DNA from: Stercorarius parasiticus
Lineage: Eukaryota; Chordata; Aves; Charadriiformes; Stercorariidae
Assembly: GCA_013396915.1 (NCBI GenBank)
Contig: VWZL01003420.1
Location: 310,001 to 374,000 of the forward strand
Reading direction: 5' to 3'
DNA: 64,000 nucleotides
Shown here: positions 11,801 through 23,850 of the stretch, one piece after another
Layout of the letters: every line of letters starts with the position of its first letter
How positions within the stretch are numbered: the stretch's first letter is position 1
The notes under the pieces: model-generated
Told to the model about the DNA's origin: nothing
Database searches by the model: none
What the model saw: the letters and a program-made list of their open reading frames with translations, nothing else
Position numbers and translations under genes: made by a program

Positions 11801-14800
11801 AAATAAGCAGGGGAGCCCTTAGTTATGCAGGTTGTAGGGAATGTCAGTAGTACTGATCATTTAAATTAATCTCATCAGGACTCTCTTAGTTACAGTGGAA
11901 ACATAAGATGGATTTTCAATGTCATGTATGAAAATTTAGTGATAATAGAGTTGTGGGCATAGTTTTAATCACCCTTCTGAATAATTGCAAAAACAGCTGA
12001 AGGTCTGTGGGGCTTTTTTCAAACACAAATCTAACCAATTGTATGGGGGCTTTTTTGTTTGGTTTTTTTTTTAAATATAAGAAGGTCCATACAGCACTGA
12101 TTCAAACACTGTCCTCTCTCTCTGAAAATTAATGCGCTATTTGTTCATAGCTTTGTATGTCAGCAGATGCAATAAATGTTGGCTTTGTGGGGAGTCACTG
12201 TGTACATGCATTGCATCAGCAATTCAGTTAAGTATTTTTAAATGGTCAGAATAGAGGCTGCTAAATAAAGACAAATAACTATAAAAGGAGGTTGACAGGC
12301 TTTCTTAAAACAGTAAACAAATTCTCCTGTAGCTTTAGAGTAATCACACAATGCTTAATGGCATCTGTTATTATAAATTTAACCTCTCAAAGTCTAAAAT
12401 GCTATTTTTAAGCTGTACAGTATTGCACTGCCTAAATGCCCTGCTGGCTAGCCCTTGATTTTCTTGCAGTACTGGCCAAACCTGTCTATGTAGCAATTGC
12501 AGTAGTGATTTAGACATGAGGAAGAATCTTGGGAATAAGCAAAGGAGGATTACAAATCTCCTTCAGTTAAGCTTTTTTTTTTTAAAAGAGTTAAAATGTT
12601 CACACTGAAAGAATAATGAGTGGGACCATTCATTCATCATCTTCTTTTCCTTGTATAGAGCAGGTAAGATCTGTAATTCCATAAAACACTAGATAAAAAT
12701 TTGCAAGCAAAAAAAAAGGCTAATTTATAAATGGAAAATAAAATGCGTATACCAAAGCCTAGGCCAAACAGGCAGTGTGAGTCAATGAAGGAAAAAGTAA
12801 CAAATGCATTTCCTTTGGTGGGACCATGAAATCCTACATGGTTACATGGTTCTCAAGAATCACCCTTCGACACCTGAGGCTTCCCTTTAGTTAATGCCAG
12901 CTACATGCATTACTGGGTCAACTGACAATACAATTTTAATCTGGATCAAATGCTTGTGCACCACTGTATTTCTGTTTCTTCTGAACTAACAAGAGTATGG
13001 GATACAGCGTTAAAGCAGTTTTATACTTTGTGTCGACTAAAAGTTGATTGCAAGCAAAAAAACGCCAACATCAAATCCATTTATAAAGCTGGCCAGAATA
13101 AAGTTACTGCTTTAAAACAATGCTAACACATTTTATTAGGTAAGATAAATTTACATTTTACTATTTGTGCTGGCACCTTTTCTGATCCACCGTTAAGTAC
13201 TCTGAAGCCAAATTTACCATGCCATGTACCCACAGCCTGGCCTCTATACCTGTCTTTTCTTGGATGATTGTTAGCTGTAATGGTAAGAGCAATGCCAGTG
13301 ATGCATATGCTCAGAAAATAAGTGCTCACTTTTTATTTCCTGCTTGGCATCATACTGATACTGAAATGGCTCCTCCAAAACTGGATATTATATATTGTAG
13401 GAGTCCATAGTATGGGCAATTGCTGCCTCAAAAAGTTTTTGAACCAAATAAGCAAGAAAAAGCACCTTCTAAAGAAAAGATCTTTTTAAGATCAAAGATT
13501 ACAAAACCAATTAAAACCATCCAACCTGCAAAGTGTCTCAGTGGTGGTTTAACTACCTGGCTAGAATATGTGTTTAGTGCACCAAAATCTCTTTATGTGT
13601 TTGCCAGGTGATTTGGATTAGCAAGAAATGGAAAATCAGGTGTACTGCTTGAAGTTGGCACATTTTATCATATTAGACATTTCTGACCAAACATAGAGAT
13701 TTGCCATAGTGAATAATAAAACCTTTTTTGATACGCAATTGAACAATACTGGTTTGTATAAAACTCCTTTCTTTTTAAGCCTGCATTGGGTAGTCACAGA
13801 CCCTGACAGTGTAATTGCAAAAATATAAGGTTAAAAATGTCATTCGTCTTTAGGAAGGAGGCGAGGGTCATCTGCTGCTGCATCATTTCTCAGCTGTCCA
13901 GCAACATGACGTCCACAGCCAGTTTGTACAAGACATTCATGTTATAACCTGGCCCAAGGCAGAAAAATAAATGTGCAGGCACTCAGCATTTCATTTCAAG
14001 GCATTCAAAGAAATCTCCCAATAGGTGTCAGATATTGAAGGCTGGAGTTTTACTGCTGACCTCAGTGAGGCACTGAAATCAATATTCCAGTCTCCACTAA
14101 GGAAAGAGAAGAGCCATTACACACAGTTCATGACTGGGCAGGGCTTTTCTGGTAATCCTGACTTCTAATTCCCATTAAGGACTGTGCCCCTGTTAGGCAG
14201 AAACACAGCTTGTGACTCTGTTGACATGGAAAGGCGGATAACATGTACATGTACCTGTCAGGGAGGTGTGTGAGGCTCCAGCAGAGGACCTGGTTGAGTG
14301 TGGGAACCAGAGCAAGTCCCTCAGCTGCACAATGCAAGAGCTCTACTCTGAGGTCTCACAAGGAGACCTGTGCCTGCCTATAGACATACATGGGATCTAG
14401 GAGAAAAAAAAAATCACTGAGAGTCACAATCTTATACTTTAAATATTGGGATACTAGATATGGAGCTATCTCGCTGTCACTGGGGGTTTGCAAGGAAAGG
14501 CCCTGAAACAAGGGGGGTTTGTGAAGGGCAATTAGTCTTAATAAGTAATTTACTGAAGTGATCCAAGAGTCTTCTGTTTATAAAGGACCAACTGATGTTT
14601 AAATACTATTTTTATGAGTGTAACAAACAGCAAATACTAAAAGGTACTCTCAGATCTGGGCAGAAATTGATGCTGAATGAGGTTACTAACCTGAAATATG
14701 TTCTAAGAGTAGTAAAGAGATTTTAAACTGAAGTTGCAGTCAGGAATTCAAATTGTAGCTTGTTATTAAAGATGTTGGTTTCCTGATGTCTGCTACCCTA

Positions 14801-17800
14801 CTCACATAGGACAAGAGCTGGCTACTCTAACTATCTCTGCATCACGAAAACATTTACAGATGATTATAACAGGTCTGTCCATTTTTAGTTGCCAAGGGCA
14901 GGTTATTTCCTACTGAGACAAAACTATGTAAAGGCTAGAACTTTGTACAGTTACTATTTGGTATTTCTCACTGACCATTTAGTGCAGAGGATGACTGGGA
15001 TTTGCAGCTCTACAAGTTACACTCCTCCACAGGGTCATCGCACAAAATCTGAACCCCCCTGACAGCCTGTGGTGCCTCTGGGGGCCTCTGGTGCTTCCCT
15101 GCTTTGCTTCAGAGCTGCCCCCCAGCAAGGCTCCCTCTTCATCTCGACTCTCACCAAACCCTCCCTTGAGCCCACCGAATGCAGATTTGCTAGGATCTTC
15201 AGCATGCCCTTCTTCCCAAATGTGTTCCTGTCTGTTCTTTCTTTGTGATACCACTGGGAACATCTGCTTCCTCCACAGCAGTTTATGTCTTTCTCTGAGA
15301 GCTGAGCTGACACATGAACAGATCCCAGGGGCTGTCCCCCCATGACAGCATGCCTCCATCAAGTGACCACGTCCATCAAGCAACCTGCCAGGGGAGTGAG
15401 ACTCTGTCACAAAATAAATCCTATTTCCTTTCCATATAGCACAGGATATTTCTAAGACCTACAGCTGACGGCAATACATTTTGCAGCAATGGCAGCCTAA
15501 CAAGCAAAAAGCCATTCATCCAATGCCAGGCAAAGGTGCTGAAAAAAATTATTATCATCTGATGAAGCAAATCTGTACCAGCAGTTCCTGCTAAAGCAGA
15601 GGATCTCTGGGGCATCCCACCCTTCCATCTCTACCAGCACAGCATAAAGAGCAGATTACATGATGATTGCTAGTGCCTTTTTGAAGCATGTTTTAATATG
15701 CCATTTATCTTGAGACTTTTTTGTTGTTTATCCCTATTGTCCTTAGCAATTTGCATTTAATTAGAAGACTACATGTATTTTTATGGCTGATGTTTCACAG
15801 CAGCAAATAAAAATTACTTAACTGCATCTGGGAAGCACGCAAATGGATCCTAACTCTACGTTGAACCAGTCCTCTCTTCTGTCCTTTCCTTTCCAGGAAT
15901 GGAGCTTGAGCTGCCAGAAAGGCCTGCTGATGAAAGAAAAGGTCATTAGCCACTGTGGATGAACTCAGTCTCTTTGAAGAGACCTGTTCGCTGTGGACTT
16001 CAGGTGACTGAGGGTATTATGCCTTCTGTTACAAAAAGCTGTGATGGTTGAACAGCACCCAACAAATCAACGAGATGTCACGTCACCAACCTCAGCTTAG
16101 CAGACAGCGTAGGTGAGGACGCATCACATTCAGCATTCAGGCATCTCCTGGCAGTTTTCCTCTTTCCACCCTGACCACTCAGCACATCAGCGTTGTTTTA
16201 CATCGCCTTTGCTCCCAGCTACATTCAAACATGATGAAGTCTTGTAATGCATGTGTTTTTAGCATCATTACACAATCGTTACACAAGCAATCGCTAGTTC
16301 ATTGGGTGCCTTTTTTCCCCTCTTCCTCTGCCTCCCAAGTGTCTGCTTGCAGCAAAAGCTAAGTCCATTTTCCAGCAGCTAAGGAAGGCTGTGGTGGGAC
16401 AGCAGAGGACCTCCTAACCAGCAGCGTGTCATGTACTGTCAGAACTGGAGGAGCATGTGGTGAAGGTCTCTGCACAGAGTGAAGAAGGGCTATTTAGGGC
16501 AAATAACAAAGCATTGATAACAACAAACATGCTTCAGTCACTCACTAACAGAACTGTCCTTACACATGCTCCTCCATGAAGGCTTCGTAGCTTCTTTTGC
16601 ACTTGTGGAGAAATTAACAAGTTGAGAGCCTGATCCAATTAAGTAAGTTGGATGTAATGACAAACTTCAGCCTTATTATACTCTTATAATAAACATACAT
16701 ACACAGAAGGACTGATTTAAGGGGGTATAGTCTCTCTTAACTTTGGCATTCTCCACCAGTTGAAACTTGACCATTCAGCATCAGTAACAATTTTTCAGTC
16801 TAGTATTTTTTTGTGCAATGAATACACAAGCGTGTCTATCAGTATATCGGTCTACATTTAAACAACTACAGATACATTTTTTCCTATGTCACATTGAAAA
16901 CTTTTTATCTTTTCACTTTTATCTATTCACTTTGCTCTACCTTTGGCAATTCCTAGTCAAAAACAGAATTTATTTCTCACCTCAGACCAATTCACCCTCT
17001 TTCCAGGAAGCTGGTAATAACCTTCAGATTTACTCTTATTACTTCTTTTTCCTTATTCCACTGTCCTTTTGACACACAGTCCTATCCTCGTAAACCAGGA
17101 TGAACTGCTGTATATGCAGCTTGTCCAACACCGCTACAGAGATAAAGGCAAAATGGAGGGTGGGTTTCCGCCAGCCCAGGAGTTATTGTGCACCATTCCC
17201 TGCTAGAAGCCAGTTGCCTACCAAAAATGCTTCTCTTCTTTGAACTTTGGTGTAAAGTTCAGGCCAAATCCATCTGCAGAACAGTGATTCCTAGAAAGGC
17301 ACAAACCCAAGAAATTTATAATTTTTCCAAATTATAGCCATACTAGGAAGATGCGAGGAATAAGATGCAGGGGGCTCTTATAACTGCCTAAAAATCTTTA
17401 GTCTTTCTGGGCTTGCCACAGCACACAGGCTATGAGTCACAACTCCTGAGGCTTCCAGTTAACAACTAAAAGGGAGAAATGATCGATATGATTTTTCTCA
17501 GTGAGTGATTAAGACTGCTTCTAACAATGCAGTCATGCATGCTATGTACTAAGAGGGGTGATTCATTACTTACTTGAAAGAGAAGCATCTTCTTTTCTTG
17601 GTTTGGAAGCCAGAGGGATTAGCCAGTGCCCCATGAGCATGGATGATTAGCATGTAGAAAGAGAGGAGAGGAAATACTGGCTGCTTTTGTCCCTATCCCC
17701 ACATCTGTAGTGCTCTTCTCATTAAAGCAAGAAAGAAATGGGGGAATTTTGCATTCAGCAGTGACATTGTTTTAGTCATACTTCACATAAGTCTGACACC

Positions 17801-20800
17801 AAAACTGGCTGCTGGCAGCTCCCTCCTCTGCCCTGCAGTCACAGGAGCCTGCATGCAGCCCGGAGCACGATCCTCATGGCCCTGCCGAGCAGCCCGAATA
17901 GCAATACCAGCTGCTCTGCACACCACTTTCCGATATTGCCCCGGCACATACGTGGGAAATTTGTTCAACATGATTTTGTGGTAATTGCCTCTTCCAAAAT
18001 AAAAAAGAACAGTTATAGGTAGAACTGGCAAAGAGGACAATGACAGTAATGTATTTTTTCTTATTTGAACCATATTGTTGCTGAAATGAAATTTATAAGA
18101 ACTCCTCCTAACTTTCCATCATCTTAAGTTTGCTAACAATAATCTTCCTTTTAAGATGAGGTCACGCATACAGTAAAGAATGTGCCTTTCCCAAGTGTTT
18201 TTAGGTTTGGGTAGCTCCACACTGTAAGGCATTCTTTGCAACGCCCTGGTGGTGCAATACAGTAGTGAGATGGCATAACCATCTGAAAGGTAACGCTGGG
18301 ATTTCTTCCAGTCTTCTTCCTGTGAGGAGAAATGATGCTGCCAAAGCCTGCATATGAAACATTTCCAACAAGTGGAAATGGATGTTGCTGTCTTTTCATC
18401 ACAATGCGAGTTTAATTTATGGACAAGTACAAAGCAATTTTTTTTCTGAAGAGACTGGTCAAAACTGTCACACGCAAGACTTACATCTCGTTCCTCTTTT
18501 CTTTGAACCCAAATATCAGATACAAGTATAACTTATGTGCAACTCATTTTGCATGCTTCTAACCGCATTCTCATGCAATAATCACTTGGACACGCTGTAC
18601 TCGGAAAACTGGCAGCAATTCCAGGATTGACGCATGTGACAGACCTCTGGCATCATCTTAAAAGATGTTCAATATCTGCAACGCCAGTATATATACAATG
18701 CCCTTGCATCCAAACATAACCACCACACTATTCCTAAGCGTACTTACATCCTGGATTCTATGAATTTCATAGAAACCCTGCAGCACTCATCCCTGGGTTA
18801 AGCCTTTGTCTCAGTGTTTCTCTCTCTGCTTTTGCTTAGTCTTTCTTTCGACCTAATCCTGGCTAACCCTTTCTGCCTTTCATCTCCCTTCTCTGTCACA
18901 GGTTGCCTCCTTGGCTGCCACAGCATCAGTTATTTGAGCAAAATGATTCATCTTCTCTCTTACTCATGCCTCTCATTTCTTGAAAAGGTCTGGGTGGGAT
19001 GAAAGGAGATGCAGCCTCTGCATCCCAGGACAACCCTGACCCATGTGAAGCGTAGCAGCTCTAAGGGGCGGATAAACAACCCCTGTCAGACCTTCCCTGC
19101 CCAAACACATTCGGGCAATATCCTGCCCTGAATGGGCCCTACCCTCAGCTCTCCTGCGCCGGTTGGTATTTATTACCAGCCTTTTGTTACTTGAATCTCT
19201 TCTTATTTCACCCTGTCAAGTGCAGAGTAGGCTTCCCATAATAATGGGTGGAAAAGAGTCTCTGTAGGTGCGTGCCTAGCTGAGTTCCTGATAGAAAGAT
19301 CACAGAGATTTTGGTTTATATTATTAATTACGTAAGGGCACTTAAAGCCGTGGCTACATAAATTCCATACAACAAAATTCCAAATATACAATTTGAAGCG
19401 AATATATTAAAGTAAGAAGTTCTTTGAAAGAAAAATTAAGATTTTTTATTTTTTTTTGCAATTCAAAAAGATATTTTCGTCTAAAACAAGGATGATTTTT
19501 GTGGTTTTGGAGGTCAAAAAATGTCTGTTGAAAACCAAACAATTAAATTGAAACACGGCCAGGGTTTCTTTTCATTAAATAGTGGAATATATTGACGAAA
19601 AGAAGGATCTTATCTGAAAATCTCATCCTCAGTCAAAAAGTTTAAATCTCCCAAATCTCCTGAATATATGCACAGCACACATTGAACACCAAATGAAATC
19701 ATCCTCATTATATCGATGTACATAACCACTGAAGAGCAATTTATTCCATATAAAAACAGAACGTTATCAATTCCATACGTGAGATGTTATGTAACTTACA
19801 TTATTTTTTCTTTCACCATTATGCTTCGGCTTTCACCAGAAGATTCAAAGACAAATAAATCATTAGTCATTTAACTGGTAACATATAGTACTCATATTGT
19901 CATCTCTGGCAGGGTTTCGCTTTTAAGCTCAAGTTATTCATTTGTGTCCTAAGTGACATAGGTACATAAACTTCATTGCAGCAGGTCTCTGATAACGCTG
20001 AACACAGAGCAAGGTCAGACCTTGGGAAGGAAAAGTGGGCACAGTGCTGAATGACTGCTAAGATTATTTTTTTTCTGTAACTCAGGCAAACTTTTATGTT
20101 GCTCTTCTGACACTCCTTTGGAAATGGCTGCATCTTTTTAGCTAAAACATTTCCTGCCTTCTTGCCTCAGCTCCCCACAAGAAAGAGACAGAGGCATTTA
20201 TTTAGCATTGAAAACATCTGAACAATTTATTCACATTTAAGAAAGTATGGAAGAACTGAAAACAGTATAATTTAGTGGAAAGAGCTGGACAGTCTTTTCC
20301 TAGGGGTTAATACCTGTGCTCTGCATAATGGAAAAATTGCCATTTTTCTTTATCAGTAATTCAATGAGATTGTTATTCTGCCACTCTCTGAAAGGTCATC
20401 TATAGCGGTTAATATATAACTCACCAATGTGTCAGTTCTTCCCTAAAGCATTATTTCAGGCACTGCAGGGGAATTCCCTCTGATATCTGTGCCACAGCAA
20501 AGGTATGTTGGCAGCTGCGATTTCACAAAGGGGGACTTCAGCTGCAAGGACAGCTTGGGAACGTCTGTCTCCCATCCCTGCCTTGCCTCCGGCTGCTTCT
20601 TCACACTCATGCTGCTCTGCAGCTGTTGTTGGGGCTGTGCTATAAATCAGGTCACTGAGCTGATCCAAGATACAAATAATTTTTATTTACAGGGTTATTC
20701 TTAATACAGGTTGCTTTTCTTACCGGAACAATGCCAGAAACCACAGTACTGGTGCAACTGAGGAAGCAGGGCCCTGGGACAGGGGAGGAGAGAAAAGCGG

Positions 20801-21029
20801 TCAGGATAGCAGGCACTGGGGAGGAAACGTGCCCAGGTTCGGGGAACTGTCTGCTCAGGGGGTGTCTCTTCCACTAATAAGGGTAGAATGCAGTCAGAAG
20901 GGTGTTATCATAAACCAGTAACAAACAGAAAGTTCACACACAAAAGCATCATGCATTGGTTTAAAACAAACTAAGACTAAATAGTAAAAATTGCTCCATA
21001 CATGACTTCTGCAGAAAAAGTATCCATAT
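5831..21029. other. AT-rich non-coding stretch, intron-like or intergenic
   Basis: About 15 kb without a recognisable gene, RNA gene or young transposon. It has many short A/T runs, a perfect 13-bp hairpin at 8611-8639 and a 16-bp tandem duplication at 9466-9497. Two plus-strand segments, 6746-6813 and 10731-10820, are bounded by good acceptor and donor consensus sites and have one open frame each; they are discussed as findings. Open frames up to 143 codons (minus strand, 14979-15410) show no domain. The low repeat content is typical of bird genomes. Confidence 0.55.
9466..9497. repeat. 16-bp exact tandem duplication
   Basis: The unit AAACTACAGAAATTCC occurs twice back to back without mismatch. 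It is a local duplication with no sign of being part of a longer satellite. Confidence 0.95.
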
Positions 21030-21120
21030 ACATATGGAGATGTATATATATACTGAGAGAATGTGTATATGCATACACACACACACATACATATTCATAC
21101 ACAGATACACACACAAAAAT
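21030..21120. repeat. Compound TA/TG/CA microsatellite
   Basis: Alternating purine-pyrimidine sequence: TATATATA, GTGTATATGCATA, then an uninterrupted CA run near 21075-21087, then ACATACATA-type and ACACAC variants. Such tracts are polymorphic and can adopt Z-DNA. No gene is associated. Confidence 0.9.
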
Positions 21121-23547
21121 CACCTCTAAATTAAAAAGAAATGCAAAACGTGTCTCACTTCAGAGTTTTTGCCAGCCTTCAAAGCCTGCATGCAGCTCTG
21201 AATCCCTATATGGCCGGTTCATGAACGCAACACCCAGGAAAACCTACAGAGGGAGCAGGTCGCCTTCTTTTCCTCAGTGACAGGAGTTTTCAGCCTTAAG
21301 TGACGACCCTGAGAGAAAGGAGAGACAAAGGTAGAGGATGAAAATGTCTCAGGGAGCAAAGGCCAGAGCGAGTTACCCTGCAAACAGGGTGGGCAGCAGC
21401 AGCACCGGCCTCTCCGGGCAGAGGCAGGAGGGCTGCACATCCACATCTACCTTCTTATCCTCCCTCCCTCTTCTTCAGGTTCACACCTGAGCCATGCAAA
21501 GGCATCAAGAACCTCTCGGTGTTTTCCCCCTTCTGCAGTCGCTGGGGTGTCCTGGCACTTCAGCACATTGCAGGATGGAGATTTCCTTGGTGAGAAATTG
21601 AGCGGAATTTCATCTTCCAACACCTACAGCTGACATAATAGAGCACTGCCTAGAAGGGAAGAATGCACTAAGGAAAGCCTGGCATTTCCCGTCGAACAAA
21701 AAGAATAACTGGGAAATGTATAACTGTATGCCACAGACAACATAAGAGAAACAGTATTAAGCAGAACCAATACTAAAACTGCATTCAAAAGACAGAATAT
21801 ACAAAAATATCAAAAAGTTAGTTATTGTCAGTAGAGGTTATGTGCCTGAATTGAACATTATGTTTATTCCAATTTACATGTGCGTACACAAAAGTTTCTA
21901 AAAATCTTTAGCCCGTGTATACCTGCATTGTAGGTCCAGAAAGCCAGTAGTTATTTGTAGGACTGTAAAGCCCAGAAAACCTGGCCTAGTCAGAATTGCA
22001 TTTGCTGAGCATGACACAAATGTGTACCAAGAGCCTTTGCCTTACCATGTTTATTACAGTCCAACAAAAGAGAGGATAAGATTATTTTTTTCCCTTATTC
22101 TTTTTCTTTTTGAAACAGACAGGGAGCTGTGACCAAAAAAAGTTTAACAGAAACTGGATCTTATCAAAGAAACCCAGATTCAGCCTTGGAGATCAAAAGA
22201 CTAGCAATTAAAAAATACCTGTTTGGGGGCAATGACTTTCGTAAGATGCTTGGCTGCGTAGTATATATGTTCTCAACTTAAAAATAACAATTACAAATGA
22301 AAAAAATGGTGCGTAATACATGGCAAATACACACGCGTTATTTACCATGGTGTACCTGTGAGTTCTCTTTGTGGAAAGACTAGCCACCAGAGTGTGCACC
22401 AGCTAACTTACATTTCTGTAAAAATCTAAGAACTTGCACAAAGCATACAATATTTATACATTAAAATTATACTAAGAGCTCTTCCTCTCACACACTAAGG
22501 TCTAATAATACTTCAGCGTTTGTCTCCTGGGGAGCAAGAGCAGGTTTTAGGATTGCAACATAAATAGTTAAGCACAGGTCATGCAGCAGCAAAAGAGAAA
22601 AGGAACACTCTATGCCTTTCAATTCCCAGGCACTGCGGCATAAGGCATTAGAGAAAGATAATATTACTTTTCCTCAGTTAACCCATATAACATGTTTCAT
22701 CTTTTGATACAGGTTTGCCTTTTTTTTTTTTCTTCTTGTATCATTAGAGAGAGGCCATTTGAGGAATATATTCTGCACCGTGATGTGATTCAGCAACTTT
22801 CTGGAAAACATGAATGCAGCCCTTTTTTTGGTGCACTAATGAAACACAACTGGCAATAATTTTCTTCGAATTGAGCTTAACTGGAAGCAGGCAATGTACC
22901 ACATAAGCTGAAGCTCAGCAGCCTTAGATCACAATGTCATTTTTCACGGTTTTTCATATGACTGAATAGGAGCTGAACATACCCTGCTGTTCAAACCAGG
23001 CCAACAACAACAAATACATCACTGTAGGAGCTGTTGCGTTACCAAGAATGGCTCCACAAATACATTTTCCTTTTTATCCAAATTCTAGGTAGCATTTGTC
23101 CATACCAATATGTGAGACTGCTGTTTCGGAGTATGTCCCATATTCGCAGAAAGGTTATCCTGCAGTTCCATGAGGGCAAAGCCCCCTGTCATGAGCTTTC
23201 CCCGTCCTAACTTTTTTTGCCCAAGGGCATTGAATGGCACTTGGTAACACCACTGTAGAAACACTATCTGATTTTGCATATTTGGTATTCTTTACCCAGA
23301 AGTGCTCCAAATCTGGGAAATGAGATCAGGATCAAAAAGCGTTTGCCTTAAGAGGAACAAAATCCTCCCCCTCCCAGTGACACACAGAGTAGCCAAAAGA
23401 GTTGAGGAAGCCATAGTGTCCTAGTGCTTCATGGGTATGTTTCCCAGCAAAAATATCCTAATAAAGAGATCTTTGTCTATTTAGCCTGATAGAGGAGTCC
23501 TATTTGCAGGCAGGCACGATGTGGTAGCCCTGGCAAGTGATGAGTGA
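21121..23547. other. Non-coding stretch with one candidate exon
   Basis: No recognisable gene. A candidate plus-strand exon at 21479-21589 follows an unusually long pyrimidine tract ending in CTTCTTCAG and is followed by TTG/GTGAGA; two of its three frames are open. The rest is AT-rich with short homopolymer runs, such as the T run near 22720. Confidence 0.5.
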
Positions 23548-23850
23548 CGGAGCTGAGATGTGCCGCCTGCCCTGTCTTTAGGGCACAGGCTGCTTTTCCT
23601 CCAAGCAACGTGTGGGAGTGTCCGGCAGCATGTGTCCCACGGACCGCCGGGATCCTTCCAGACCCGAGCTGCAGGAGAGCTGCCATCCCAGCTCAGCGGC
23701 CAGCAGCAACCGCAGTTTGTGAGGAGCGGGTCCCACCCCCCCTGCGAACCAGTCTGAAGATGAAAAGTGCTGCGTAAGCGCCAGCCCTTATTGTTACCGG
23801 CAGAGCTGCGTGGGGACGTTGGCACGCAGCGCCTATGGGCTTGGCTAACC
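23548..23850. promoter_or_regulatory. Small CpG-rich cluster (weak CpG island)
   Basis: By hand count this segment holds about 19 CpG dinucleotides in roughly 290 bases and is clearly GC-richer than its surroundings, which contain almost none. It could be a minor or alternative promoter, an exon with retained CpGs, or an orphan island. Open frames run through it on both strands (77 codons plus, 123 codons minus), which is expected at this composition. A plus-strand acceptor ending at 23581 and a TGC/GTAAGC donor after 23773 bracket most of it. Confidence 0.5.

Noticed and set aside
14979..15410. 143-codon minus-strand open frame, the longest outside CR1 and the gap-spanning frames
   Set aside because: Other frames are open over the same DNA, composition is Gly/Ser/Arg-rich without motifs, and one frame of this length is expected by chance in 64 kb.
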